Program-made: the position numbers and the translations under genes
In this document: in pieces, positions 1 to 8,129 of the stretch
Position numbering within the stretch: position 1 is the first letter of the stretch
How the letters are laid out: each line of letters begins with the position of its first letter
The notes under the pieces: model-generated
Told to the model about the DNA's origin: nothing
The model's database searches: none
Seen by the model: only the letters and a program-made list of their open reading frames with translations
Assembly: GCF_020618775.1 (NCBI RefSeq)
Contig: NZ_JAESVB010000004.1
Location: 248,001 to 312,000, forward strand
DNA length: 64,000 bases
Origin: Acidisoma silvae
Lineage (GTDB): Bacteria; Pseudomonadota; Alphaproteobacteria; Acetobacterales; Acetobacteraceae
Direction of reading: 5' to 3'

Positions 1-1023
1 GCCTATTGGGCGGCGGCGGCGAGCTATATGGAATCAATCAAGTCGGGTGCCACGACGATCAACGACATGTATCGTCAATTGGGCGCGCTGGCGCAGGCGG
101 CCGAGGATATCGGCATCCGCGCCGTGCTGTCGAATGACGTGGCACTGCCCGAGCATGACCTGGACAGTCTTCAGGACAATCACGACGCCTATACGTCGCT
201 GCATGGCCGCGCCAATGGCCGCATCCAGGTGCGTATCGGCATCGAATGGCTGCCGCTCTCCTCGGCCGATCTGCTGCGCGAAGCCCGCGCCATGGCCAAT
301 TCGCTTGGCGCCGGCGTTCATGTCCATCTGAACGAGAGCAAGACCGAGGTCGATTTCTGCCTGGAGAAATTCGGCAAGCGCCCGACCGAACTCGCCTATG
401 AATGCGGCCTGCTGGGGCCGGATACGGTCGCTGCCCATTGCGTCTGGCTGGATGACCGTGAAATGCAGATGATGGCGGAAACCGGCACCCATATTTCCCA
501 CAATCCCAATTCCAACGCCAAACTGGGCAATGGCATTGCGCGCGTGCCGGAAATGGTCGGTCTCGGCATCAATGTCGGCCTCGGCCATGACGCGGTCGAG
601 TGCAATAACAGCGCCGATATGTTCGAGGTGATGAAGTATGCCTCGCTGATGCAGCGGGCGAGCCGCGTGGATGCGACGCTGATGCCGGCTGACCAGGTGT
701 TGCGCATGGCGACCCGCAATGGCGCGCGGGCGCTGGGGCATGAGACCGGGCAATTGACGGCCGGCGCCAAGGCCGATGTCATCCTCATCGACACCAATAA
801 CGCCATGTTCACGCCGCTGCTGCGCGACACCGCCATGCACCTGTCCAGCCATCTTGTCTTCGCGGCCAATGGCAGCGTGGTCGATACCTCCATCATCGAC
901 GGGCAGATCGTCATGCAGGGCCGCCGCATGACGCGCATTGACGAGGCCCAGGTGGTGCGCGAGGCCAATGCCGCCTTCCGCCGCATCAAGGACAAGATGA
1001 CAGTCGTGAGGCGCGCACAATGA
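1..1023 (+). CDS. Amidohydrolase, TRZ/ATZ/MtaD-type deaminase family (5' partial)
   Basis: The reading frame is open to base 1, so the N-terminus with the first metal-binding HxH lies outside the window. The visible part has the metal-dependent amidohydrolase hallmarks of the cytosine/S-adenosylhomocysteine/triazine deaminase group: HVHLNE, AAHCVWLDD, HNPNSNAKLGNG and GLGHDAVECNNSADMF, where the Asp of GHD is the usual catalytic/metal residue. The family normally reads GTD there, so the His is a variant. The C-terminus carries the TAGAKADVILID beta-sandwich segment. The expected reaction is hydrolytic deamination or dechlorination of a purine-, pyrimidine- or triazine-like ring; the substrate is not readable. 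The stop overlaps the next start in an ATGA, so both genes are co-translated. Membership in the neighbouring heterocycle locus is inference. Confidence 0.85.
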   Translation, partial: AYWAAAASYMESIKSGATTINDMYRQLGALAQAAEDIGIRAVLSNDVALPEHDLDSLQDNHDAYTSLHGRANGRIQVRIGIEWLPLSSADLLREARAMANSLGAGVHVHLNESKTEVDFCLEKFGKRPTELAYECGLLGPDTVAAHCVWLDDREMQMMAETGTHISHNPNSNAKLGNGIARVPEMVGLGINVGLGHDAVECNNSADMFEVMKYASLMQRASRVDATLMPADQVLRMATRNGARALGHETGQLTAGAKADVILIDTNNAMFTPLLRDTAMHLSSHLVFAANGSVVDTSIIDGQIVMQGRRMTRIDEAQVVREANAAFRRIKDKMTVVRRAQ

Positions 1024-2297
1024 GCATTGATCTGAAAACACTGCTGGCGGCGGTCGACGCGCGCCAGGGCGAACTTGTCGATCTGCTGTGCAAGCTGGTG
1101 AGTTTCGAGACGCCGGCCCCGCCGGCGCGCAATACCGGTGCGGCGCAGGATTATATGGCGAGCTACCTGCGCGAGCTCGGCGCCGAGATCGATATCTGGG
1201 ACGTGCATCCGAATGACCCGAATGTCGTCGGCACCATCAAGGGCAGTGAACCGGCGACCCATCACAGCCTGATCGTCAACGGCCATATCGACGTCGCGGC
1301 GGTGGAGGAGGGCGAACCCTGGGAGACCGGGCCGTTTCAGCCCATCGTCCGCGACGGTTTCATCATCGGGCGCGGCACGGCGGATATGAAGGGTGGCCTG
1401 GCCGGCGCCTTGCTGGCGCTGCGCATTCTGAACGATCACGGCATCAAGCTGCCCGGCGACGTCATCTTCCAATCCGTCATCGGCGAAGAGGTCGGTGAGG
1501 CCGGCACGCTGGAATGCAACAAGCGCGGCTATACCGCCGATATGGCGGTGGTGGTCGATACCACGGACCTGCGCATTCAAGGCCAGGGTGGCGTCATCAC
1601 CGGCTGGATCACCGTCAAAAGCCCGCAGACCTATCATGACGGCACGCGCGGCCGCATGATCCATGCGGGCGGCGGTCTGTTCGGCGCCAGCGCCATCGAA
1701 AAGATGGCCAAGATCATCCAGGGCCTGGGTGAACTGGAACGCCATTGGGCGGTGACGAAGCAATATCCGGGCTGCCCGCTGGGGTCGACCACCATCAATC
1801 CGGCCGTCATCGAAGGCGGCCGCCACGCCGCCTTCATCGCCGACGAATGCCGGCTCTGGGTCACAGTGCATTACTATCCGAACGAGAATTACGCGGATGT
1901 GGTGCGCGAGATCGAGGAGCATGTCGCCGGTATCGCGGCGGGTGACCCGTGGCTGCGCGTCAATCGCCCGACCTTCGTCTGGGGGGGTACGTCGATGATC
2001 ATCGACCGGGGCGAGATTTTCCCGGCGCTTGAAGTGGACCCCAACCATCCCGGCACCAAGATGTTCATGGCCATGCATGAGCAGGTGACGGAAACGCCCG
2101 TGACGCTGACGGTCTCGCCCAGCGTCTGCGACGGTGGCTGGTTTGGTGACGCCGGCATTCCGGCGCTGATCTATGGGCCGGGCACGCTGAAACAGGCTCA
2201 TAGCGTGAATGAACAGGTCTCCATCGCGCAGCTCGTGACTTATACGAAGGTGCTGATGTCCTTCATCCTGAACTGGACGTCGTCCAAGAAGGCGTGA
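1020..2297 (+). CDS. M20 family metallohydrolase (ArgE/DapE type)
   Basis: This 425-residue di-zinc hydrolase begins in an ATGA overlap with the amidohydrolase. The M20 motifs are present in order: VNGHIDV (metal His), GRGTADMKGG (bridging Asp), VIGEEVGEAGT (general base and metal Glu), VVVDTTD, and a C-terminal AHSVNEQV His. Family members remove acyl or formyl groups from amines (acetylornithine, succinyl-diaminopimelate) or act as carboxypeptidases. Its length and class also match YlmB-type formylaminopyrimidine deformylases of base-degraded thiamin salvage. With thiM across the gap that role is attractive, but it is inference. An N-acyl amino acid deacylase is the plain alternative. Confidence 0.85.
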   Translation: MSIDLKTLLAAVDARQGELVDLLCKLVSFETPAPPARNTGAAQDYMASYLRELGAEIDIWDVHPNDPNVVGTIKGSEPATHHSLIVNGHIDVAAVEEGEPWETGPFQPIVRDGFIIGRGTADMKGGLAGALLALRILNDHGIKLPGDVIFQSVIGEEVGEAGTLECNKRGYTADMAVVVDTTDLRIQGQGGVITGWITVKSPQTYHDGTRGRMIHAGGGLFGASAIEKMAKIIQGLGELERHWAVTKQYPGCPLGSTTINPAVIEGGRHAAFIADECRLWVTVHYYPNENYADVVREIEEHVAGIAAGDPWLRVNRPTFVWGGTSMIIDRGEIFPALEVDPNHPGTKMFMAMHEQVTETPVTLTVSPSVCDGGWFGDAGIPALIYGPGTLKQAHSVNEQVSIAQLVTYTKVLMSFILNWTSSKKA

Positions 2298-2310
2298 ACT
2301 ACCATTGATA

Positions 2311-2389
2311 CGTCATCCCCGCGCAAGCGGGGATCTTCTGCTGTAGGCACCGCGCCGATGAGAAGATGCCCGCTTTCGCGGGCATGACG
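2311..2389. repeat. Intergenic palindromic repeat, copy A
   Basis: Two GC-rich hairpins face each other and are bounded by CGTCAT at the left and ATGACG at the right. The left stem is CCCCGC/GCGGGG and the right stem is GCCCGC/GCGGGC. ATCTTCT and GAAGAT lie inside and can pair as a closing stem. The copy sits between the convergent 3' ends of the M20 hydrolase and the Amt-like gene, so it may act as a bidirectional terminator. It is most similar to the copy at 35795. Confidence 0.8.
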
Positions 2390-2400
2390 CATAGGTGTGT

Positions 2401-3774
2401 TTACCGTGTCACTGACGCTGTCTTCAGCTCCGTGACCTCGGCGACCGCCTGCGGGCCGCCCATGAAGCGCGGCCAATAGGTCGCATCCAGACCCTGCGCT
2501 TCCTGCTTGGCGGTGACGCGCAGGCCGATCGTCTTTTCCAGAACAAAGATCACGACAAAAGCGACGACGGCGATGCCGGCTACCATCAGCACCGTGCCGT
2601 GCAGCTGCGTGCCGAAGGAGATGCGCGCATGCTGATAGGCATAGGTGCCTTTGGTGACGTCAAAGAAGCCGCCCTGCATTTTGCCGCTGCCGACGATGCC
2701 GGCCATGATGGCGCTGTAGAGGCCTGGGCCGAAGGCCAGCGGCACGATCTTGGGATCGTCGATGCCCAGGCGGCGCATCACCGCATCCGCCAGCGCCATG
2801 ACGATGGGGCCGAAGAAGCCCACCGCGAAAGCCTGCCAGGGCAAAGCGATATCGAGGAAAGCCGAGCAGGAGATATAGCCGGCGATGGGGCCCAGGATAA
2901 TGTAGATCGGGTTGCCTTTGACGTAAGCGACGATAGTGCCGGATACGCCGCCCGCGACGAGGGCCAGCACGATGCTCATGAACAGCACGCCGAGGCCGCT
3001 GTCATTCACGGCGATGCCGTAGTAGCCCACCCCCGGCACCAGAAAGCCGCAGGCCGGCACGAAAAGCGGAATGGCCAGGATCAGGAAGAAGGCGCCCAGC
3101 GCCATCATCGGGAAGTTCGCCGATACGGGCGCGATGGTCTGGCGCGGCCCCAGGCGCCAGGCAAGAATGCAGCCCCAGATGCCGACGAAGACATACATGG
3201 CGAAATCGCCGACGAAATCATGCAGGCCGCTATTCGTCAGCGCGCTCGCCGAACCATAGGTGAGATAGGCGATGGCCGGGCTGATGAGGCCGCCGATGAG
3301 GGCGGACATGATGACGGCCGGCACGGGCTTCAGACGCTCCACGCCCGCGCTATGCATCAGCATGCAGATGAGCATGGTAAACAGCACGAAGAAGGCCGCG
3401 AAAATCTGCGCCGTATCTGCGCCGGGCACGAAGGCCGGGTCCAGATGCTGCGCAAAGGTATTGAGGTTCGGTCCGAAGATCGACCAGTCCGACAAAGCCT
3501 GGCGCAGCGGATGCGGCACGCCCAGCGCCGTATAGATCTGCCAGTTCCAGGATCCATAGCCCATGACGAGATAGGCGAGGCCGCCGACGGCGCCGCAGAC
3601 CCATTTTTGCACGATGGTATCGACGACGTTCTTGCGATTGACGATGCCGGCATCCAGCAGCGTCAGCGCCACCATGCCCAGAACCACGCCGAAACAGCCT
3701 AAGATGTAGAAGATATCGGATACATAGGCGCCGGCCGTTACCTGCGCCGAAAAGGTTTTTAAGCCCGCCGACAT
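2401..3774 (-). CDS. Ammonium-transporter (Amt) family protein lacking the twin histidines
   Basis: This 457-residue integral membrane protein has about 11 hydrophobic segments. Amt/Rh ancestry shows in NRKNVVDTIVQK (TM1-TM2), HDFVGDFAMYVFVG (TM5), RLGIDDPKIVP and the C-terminal tail TIGLRVTAKQEAQGLD. Aligned by eye with E. coli AmtB, pore His168 (TVVHIN) becomes Tyr (FAMYVF) and His318 (GVHGV) becomes Phe (LAFGP). Ammonium conduction normally needs this pair, so the substrate is probably not ammonium. The gene lies downstream of thiM on the same strand after a structured 151-bp gap; the start is supported by AAGGA about 10 bases upstream. Import of a thiazole, pyrimidine or other heterocycle is inference from context. 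Confidence 0.8.
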   Translation of the reverse strand: MSAGLKTFSAQVTAGAYVSDIFYILGCFGVVLGMVALTLLDAGIVNRKNVVDTIVQKWVCGAVGGLAYLVMGYGSWNWQIYTALGVPHPLRQALSDWSIFGPNLNTFAQHLDPAFVPGADTAQIFAAFFVLFTMLICMLMHSAGVERLKPVPAVIMSALIGGLISPAIAYLTYGSASALTNSGLHDFVGDFAMYVFVGIWGCILAWRLGPRQTIAPVSANFPMMALGAFFLILAIPLFVPACGFLVPGVGYYGIAVNDSGLGVLFMSIVLALVAGGVSGTIVAYVKGNPIYIILGPIAGYISCSAFLDIALPWQAFAVGFFGPIVMALADAVMRRLGIDDPKIVPLAFGPGLYSAIMAGIVGSGKMQGGFFDVTKGTYAYQHARISFGTQLHGTVLMVAGIAVVAFVVIFVLEKTIGLRVTAKQEAQGLDATYWPRFMGGPQAVAEVTELKTASVTR

Positions 3775-3844
3775 TGAAAAGATTCCTTATGGTAAAGCTG
3801 AGAATCCGAATGCCGTGGAAAGGGATTTCATCTCCGCGATGACA

Positions 3845-3913
3845 GGAGGATTGTTTCCTCCCATTTTTGGCAGTCGCGGTTGCAGGATCGCCGAAGCGAT
3901 GATCCTGCAACCG
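3845..3913 (-). other. Two stem-loops in the thiM to Amt-like gap
   Basis: The longer hairpin has 13-bp perfect arms (3877-3889 and 3901-3913) with an 11-base loop. The shorter is GGAGGA-N5-TCCTCC at 3845-3861. Read on the minus strand, both lie in the leader of the Amt-like gene just after thiM ends. Neither is followed by a T-run, so a Rho-independent terminator is not supported. RNA processing, partial attenuation or mRNA stabilisation are possible. No TPP-riboswitch consensus was found. Confidence 0.6.
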
Positions 3914-3925
3914 TTATTGGGTCGA

Positions 3926-4708
3926 TTATTCCGCCGGATTGAGCAGCGACAGGTGATCCAGGAACTGCACGGCGAAGCTGCCGGTGCCAATGGCACCCGA
4001 CGCGCGCTCGGCGGCTTCGGAATAGATGGCATGGGCGGCGGCCACCGCCGTCAAACGGTCTTCGGCATTGGCCAGCATGCCGGCGATGAAACCGCCGAGC
4101 GAGCAGCCGGCGCCCGTCATCTGCGTCATGCGCGCGTCACCGCCGCTGACCGAGATGGTTGTGGTGCCATCGGTGATATAGTCGATAGGGCCGCTGACGG
4201 CCGCGATGGTGCCGGTCTCGGCCGCGACCTTCTCCAGGAAGGGCAGGGCCTTGTCGGAGGTCAGCGTCGTTTCCACGCCCTGGCCGCCGCCATTGCCGCC
4301 CGCCAGCGCGATGAGTTCCGAGGCATTGCCGCGAATGGCGGTGGGCTTGAATTCCAGCAGGCTGCGGATGACGGCGTCATAGTCCGGCGCACCGGCACCG
4401 ACCGCCACCGGGTCCAGCACCCAGGGCACATTGCCTTCATGGGCCGCCCGTGCGGCCGCGCGGATTTCATCCGGCCCACAGCTCATCAGGCAGGCGGCAT
4501 TGATCCAGACGGCATGGGCATGACGACCGAAAACACTGGGCCAGTCCATGGCGCTGCCGATGGCCGGGCCGGCGCCGACGGCGAGCAGAACATTGGCCGA
4601 AAGCCCGGCGGTGACGTAATTGGTCAGCCCGTAGCAGAAGGGCTTCATGGCCTTCAGCCGGGAAAATTCGTGGCGGACGGCGGCGTCCTGCCAGGACAAT
4701 GTTTTCAT
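3926..4708 (-). CDS. thiM: Hydroxyethylthiazole kinase
   Basis: This 260-residue ribokinase-like enzyme phosphorylates 4-methyl-5-(2-hydroxyethyl)thiazole with ATP, the salvage step that feeds thiamin phosphate synthase. Signature blocks are GLTNYVTAGLSANVLLAVGA near the N-terminus, VLDPVAVGA (residues 98-106), AIRGNASELIAL (125-136) and the TGAGCSLG loop with the catalytic Cys202. The start is well supported by AAGGAG upstream. It sits inside a minus-strand run of degradative and salvage genes, 79 bases after the RidA-like gene. No thiD, thiE or tenA is visible in the window, so a purely biosynthetic role is not evident. The kinase may instead trap thiazole released by thiamin breakdown. Confidence 0.92.
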   Translation of the reverse strand: MKTLSWQDAAVRHEFSRLKAMKPFCYGLTNYVTAGLSANVLLAVGAGPAIGSAMDWPSVFGRHAHAVWINAACLMSCGPDEIRAAARAAHEGNVPWVLDPVAVGAGAPDYDAVIRSLLEFKPTAIRGNASELIALAGGNGGGQGVETTLTSDKALPFLEKVAAETGTIAAVSGPIDYITDGTTTISVSGGDARMTQMTGAGCSLGGFIAGMLANAEDRLTAVAAAHAIYSEAAERASGAIGTGSFAVQFLDHLSLLNPAE

Positions 4709-4758
4709 TCACGCTCTCCTTCGGTCAATTATGTGCAGCAACACCTGATTTAGCGATT

Positions 4759-4780
4759 TGACAAGAGATAAGTCTTGTCA
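4759..4780. promoter_or_regulatory. Perfect inverted repeat upstream of thiM
   Basis: TGACAAGA-N6-TCTTGTCA lies between the end of the RidA-like gene (4788) and the thiM start (4708), about 50 bases before thiM. The 8-bp perfect arms with a 6-bp spacer look like a dimeric repressor site. It could equally be a small RNA hairpin separating two parts of the operon. There is no T-run. Confidence 0.5.
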
Positions 4781-4787
4781 TCAATCC

Positions 4788-5180
4788 TTATGCGACAGGA
4801 AGTACAGCGGTCACTTCAAGCTCGATCGTCATCCGGGTGTCGATCAGGCGGGACACCTGCACCATGGTGCAGGCCGGCCGCACCGCAGCGAAAGCGATGC
4901 CATGGGCGGCGACCAGCGCATCCCAATCGGCTTCGTCTGTCAGATAGAGGCGCGTGCGGACGATATCGGCCAGCGTGGCGCCGGCCTGTTCCAGAATGCG
5001 GCCGACTTTGACCACGGCATAGGCCAGCTGGGTGGCGGCATCGCCGGGGCCGTTGGTCTCCACATCCGGCGGCAGGCCGGAACAGCCGGAGACATAGACG
5101 GTGCCGCCCATCACGACAGCGCGGGAATAACCCATCAACTCTTCATACTTGCTGCCGGTCGCAATGGTCTGTCGTGTCAT
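4788..5180 (-). CDS. RidA (YjgF/YER057c/UK114) family protein, non-canonical
   Basis: This 130-residue single-domain protein has the Rid fold signatures VYVSGCSGLPPD, ILEQAGATLADIVRTRLYLTD and IELEVTAVLP. Canonical RidA imine deaminases have PAR in the active site, where Arg105 binds the substrate carboxylate. Here the block reads RPACTMVQVSRL, with Cys104 in that place, so 2-aminoacrylate deamination is unlikely. Members of this wider family serve in catabolic operons, for example RutC in pyrimidine degradation. Its start overlaps the stop of the downstream HAD gene (ATGA at 5177-5180). A hydrolytic step on a reactive ring-cleavage intermediate is plausible but inferred. Confidence 0.85.
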   Translation of the reverse strand: MTRQTIATGSKYEELMGYSRAVVMGGTVYVSGCSGLPPDVETNGPGDAATQLAYAVVKVGRILEQAGATLADIVRTRLYLTDEADWDALVAAHGIAFAAVRPACTMVQVSRLIDTRMTIELEVTAVLPVA

Positions 5181-5869
5181 GATGTAGTCTCCGTAAGATC
5201 GACAGGGGCGGCCAGCGACAGCAGATGGCCCGCCGTCAGGGTGCTGAAATCGCGCAGCGTCAGCGCTGTTTTGTCATCGAAAGCATGCAGGCCGGTTTGC
5301 AGGGCGACGAAGGGAATGCCGAGGCCGGCGGCGGTGCGCTGATCCCACAGCCCGTCGCCCAGAATGACGGCGCGATAGGGGGCTGCGTTCTGGCCCATGG
5401 CGAGCGCCGCAGCCGCGCGGACGATGCCTTCCCGCGTCAGATGCTCGCCACCCGTCGCCAAGGCCAGGTCGTCCGGCGTAAGGCCAAGCCGGGACAGTTT
5501 CAGCTGCGCCATGCGGCGCAGAGACCCCGTGGCGAAAGCGACGTGAACGTCGTCCTGCTCGGCAAGGCCAGCAAGCAGCGCGGCGGCGCCTGCAATTTCC
5601 GGCAGGGCATTGTCGGCCAGATGCTCACGCAGCGCTGCTTCATAGAGTTCGTCGTAGCGGGCGAGTTCATCGGTTGAAATGCCGCGCTTGTGGTAGTGGT
5701 GGAACAGCTCATTCAGCACGCCGAGATCGGTGTAATGCGGATAGGCGCTCCAGGGCTGAAAGGTCACGTCCAGACCGTCTTCGGCCAGAATGCGGGTGAT
5801 CAGGTCATGATGCAGATGGCCGGAATCGATCAGCGTGCCGTCGACATCGAAGATGACGAGCGTTTTCAT
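5177..5869 (-). CDS. HAD-superfamily hydrolase (phosphoglycolate phosphatase-like)
   Basis: This 230-residue haloacid-dehalogenase-type phosphatase starts at the ATG of MKTLVIFDVDGTLIDSG. A longer upstream frame only reads through the amidase gene. Motif I is DVDGTLID, with the nucleophile Asp and the acid/base Asp two residues on. Motif II is ATGS, and the motif IV region is GDGLWDQRTA. The helical cap is C1-type. The start overlaps the amidase stop (ATGA) and the stop overlaps the RidA-like start. The substrate is unknown; hydrolysis of a phosphorylated thiazole, pyrimidine or sugar fragment would fit the locus, but nothing in the sequence fixes this. Confidence 0.85.
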   Translation of the reverse strand: MKTLVIFDVDGTLIDSGHLHHDLITRILAEDGLDVTFQPWSAYPHYTDLGVLNELFHHYHKRGISTDELARYDELYEAALREHLADNALPEIAGAAALLAGLAEQDDVHVAFATGSLRRMAQLKLSRLGLTPDDLALATGGEHLTREGIVRAAAALAMGQNAAPYRAVILGDGLWDQRTAAGLGIPFVALQTGLHAFDDKTALTLRDFSTLTAGHLLSLAAPVDLTETTS

Positions 5870-7260
5870 CCTGCGGCCTCCGGCCAGCGGATGTCGAAGC
5901 CGCGCATCCGTTCCAGCAATGCGGCGACTTGCAGCACGCCTGCATCGTCGAAGCGCTTGCCGGCGATCTGGACGGAGACCGGGCAACCGCCGTCGCCTTC
6001 GTCATGCACCACGACGGTCGCGGCCGGCCAGCCGAGCTGGTTGAACCAGCAGGCAAAGGCCTGATGGGACATCGCGCCCAGAGATGGGTCAGGGCAGGAC
6101 AGTTCGGCCGGGAAGGCGCGCACCGGCAAGGCCGGTGACAGCACATAGTCGAAGCCGTCGAACTGCTTAGCGATTCGCGTGGCCGCGACGGCAATGCGGC
6201 GGTTGACGCCCGCCAGGAAAATCGCGGATTGCGTCAGCATTCCGTCATACATGGCGCCGATCACGGGATGGATGCGGCCACGCTCGGCGGCTGTCAGGCC
6301 GAAATAGTCCGGCGCGCCGATGGACAGCATATACCAGTGGATGGCCATGTAATCGTCGGCGTCTGCCGCGATATCGGCAATCTCGACGATCTCGGCACCA
6401 AGATCGGCCAGACGATCGGCCTGCGCCGCGACGGCGGCCAGCGTCGGCGCATCTGTCGCGTCGCCCCAGCCGGCCTGACGCCAGACGCCGATGCGATGGC
6501 CGTCTAGCCGTGTCAGGCTTTCGCTCGCGGGAACGAATTGCCCCTCGGCCGAGAAAAAATCACCTTCGGAAAATTGGCCGAGTGCCGTCAGCGTCAGTTC
6601 CACGTCGCGGATGCAGCGCGCCAGGGGGCCGGCGCTGCGATAGCTGCCCGGCGGATCATAGGCGATGCGGCCCTGGGTCGGCTTGATGGAGGCAAGGCCG
6701 GATAGCGCTGCCGGCAGGCGGACGGAGCCCACCATATCGGTGCCGAGCGCGACAGCCGCGCCCCCTAGCACGACGGAGGGGCCGGCACCGGAGGAGGAGC
6801 CGCCCGGGCTGGTCTCTGTGTTCCAGGCATTGCGGATGATGCCATGTTCGGAACTGAGGCCGGACATGACCATGGCGAAATCCGGCATCGTCGTCTTGGC
6901 GGTCGGCACCATGCCGGCGGCGCGGGCGCGCTGCACCGGCAAAGCATCACCGGGCGAGGGCGTGCCGGCATGGCAGGCTGTGCCGTGCCAGCGCGGAAAG
7001 CCCTGCATATGGAAACTGTCTTTGAAGCTGACCGGCACGCCGTCCAGCGGGCCCAGCGGCGTGCCGGCTTGCCAGCGTGCCGCACTCGCTTCCGCCTCGC
7101 GCCGCGTCAACGCAGGATCGGTGCTGGCGATGGCGTTCAGCGCCGTCAGCGGTCCGGCGATACGCGCCAGGGCGGCTTCCGCGACATCGACGGGGGTAAA
7201 GCGCCCGTCCGCGAAACCGGCCGTCATGTCGGTCGCCGTCAGCATCGTGATGTCGGTCAT
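5866..7260 (-). CDS. Amidase (amidase-signature family)
   Basis: This 464-residue Ser-cisSer-Lys hydrolase has Lys80 in VSFKDSF, the Gly/Ser-rich SPGGSSSGAG block (151-160) with the cis-serine, and the nucleophile Ser179 in TDMVGSVRLPA. The family usually reads DTGGS there, so the MVGS sequence is a variant. It hydrolyses C-N amide bonds of small molecules such as carbamoyl or acetamide groups. Both ends overlap neighbouring genes by ATGA, in the order sulfurtransferase, amidase, HAD, RidA. In this setting it probably releases ammonia or an amine from an opened heterocycle, which is inference. No signal peptide is visible, so it should be cytoplasmic. Confidence 0.88.
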   Translation of the reverse strand: MTDITMLTATDMTAGFADGRFTPVDVAEAALARIAGPLTALNAIASTDPALTRREAEASAARWQAGTPLGPLDGVPVSFKDSFHMQGFPRWHGTACHAGTPSPGDALPVQRARAAGMVPTAKTTMPDFAMVMSGLSSEHGIIRNAWNTETSPGGSSSGAGPSVVLGGAAVALGTDMVGSVRLPAALSGLASIKPTQGRIAYDPPGSYRSAGPLARCIRDVELTLTALGQFSEGDFFSAEGQFVPASESLTRLDGHRIGVWRQAGWGDATDAPTLAAVAAQADRLADLGAEIVEIADIAADADDYMAIHWYMLSIGAPDYFGLTAAERGRIHPVIGAMYDGMLTQSAIFLAGVNRRIAVAATRIAKQFDGFDYVLSPALPVRAFPAELSCPDPSLGAMSHQAFACWFNQLGWPAATVVVHDEGDGGCPVSVQIAGKRFDDAGVLQVAALLERMRGFDIRWPEAAG

Positions 7261-8129
7261 GGCGTGTCATGCTCCACCGGGAGAGACAGGTCATCCCGCC
7301 AGCCGTTCATGGAATCGTCGTAGATTTTGACGTCACCGATGCCGACAAGGCTGAGCGCCAAAGCGAGCCCCGCCGCATTGATGCCGCCGCCGCAATAGAG
7401 AACGGGCGCGATATCGTGGCTGAGGCCCAGCGCCGAAAGCGCTGCCTCCACGCGCTCGGGCGTCAGTCGGCCGGTGCTGTCCAGCAGGTCCGGGAAAGGC
7501 AGATTGAGGCTGGTCGGAATATGCCCGCGCCTGGGGTCGGTGCTGCCCTCGCCGCGATACTGCGCGCCGCGCAGACCGCAGAGCAGCGGCTGGCCGGGGA
7601 TGTTTCCTTGACCGATCATCGCGGCGACATAGGCGGCATCCACGAACAGATTGGGCTCTTGCGTCGCGGCCAGCGTGCCGGCCGGAACCGGGGCGGCGTC
7701 ACCCGTTTCCACCGCGCCTCCGGCTGACTGCCAGGCGGCCAGACCGCCATTCAGGACCCGGATATTGGTCAGGCCGAAAGCGCGGAACACGCACCACAGC
7801 CGCGCCGCATAGGGGCCGCCGAGCGTGTCATAGGCGACGATGTCGCTATCCGCGTTCAAACCCAAGGCTTGTGCAGCGTGGTCAAAACCAGCGCGCGTCG
7901 GGCAGGTAAAAGGATAGCGGGCCGAGGCGTCCGAAAACGCCTGCATGACATCGGCGAAGCGCGCGCCCGGAATATGGCCGCGCGCAAAGGCGTCGCCGCC
8001 CGGCCCGAAATCCGTGCGGCCATCGGGGCCAGGGATGCGCGCCACCGAACAGTCCAGCACCACAACGGACGCGCGATGAGCGATCAGCCAATCGGCTTCG
8101 ACGAGGGGAGATGCGTTAGCGTTCGGCAC
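7257..8129 (-). CDS. Two-domain sulfurtransferase (rhodanese/SseA-like)
   Basis: This 290-residue protein has tandem rhodanese domains. The N-terminal domain (about 10-140) is inactive, as usual. The C-terminal domain (about 160-285) carries the active-site loop YCGGGINAAG with catalytic Cys246. Thiosulfate or 3-mercaptopyruvate sulfurtransferases move sulfane sulfur to cyanide or protein thiols. The domain-ending RGHIPTSLNLPFPDLLD and DDSMNGWRDD blocks are typical of the family. The start is GTG and overlaps the monooxygenase stop by 14 bases. A sulfurtransferase beside a flavin monooxygenase and thiM suggests handling of sulfur liberated from a thiazole or other S-heterocycle; that link is inference. 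Confidence 0.88.
   Translation of the reverse strand: MPNANASPLVEADWLIAHRASVVVLDCSVARIPGPDGRTDFGPGGDAFARGHIPGARFADVMQAFSDASARYPFTCPTRAGFDHAAQALGLNADSDIVAYDTLGGPYAARLWCVFRAFGLTNIRVLNGGLAAWQSAGGAVETGDAAPVPAGTLAATQEPNLFVDAAYVAAMIGQGNIPGQPLLCGLRGAQYRGEGSTDPRRGHIPTSLNLPFPDLLDSTGRLTPERVEAALSALGLSHDIAPVLYCGGGINAAGLALALSLVGIGDVKIYDDSMNGWRDDLSLPVEHDTP

Noticed and set aside
396-2201. Antisense 601-residue frame opposite the two amidohydrolase genes
   Set aside because: GC-rich codon bias opens long antisense frames; the predicted protein has no family motifs and lies opposite two clear enzymes.
4709-4790. TPP riboswitch upstream of thiM
   Set aside because: I looked for the CTGAGA and ACCTGATCTGG-type core on the minus strand and found neither; only an inverted repeat is present. 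A CTGAGA at 3801 is on the wrong strand and lacks the rest.
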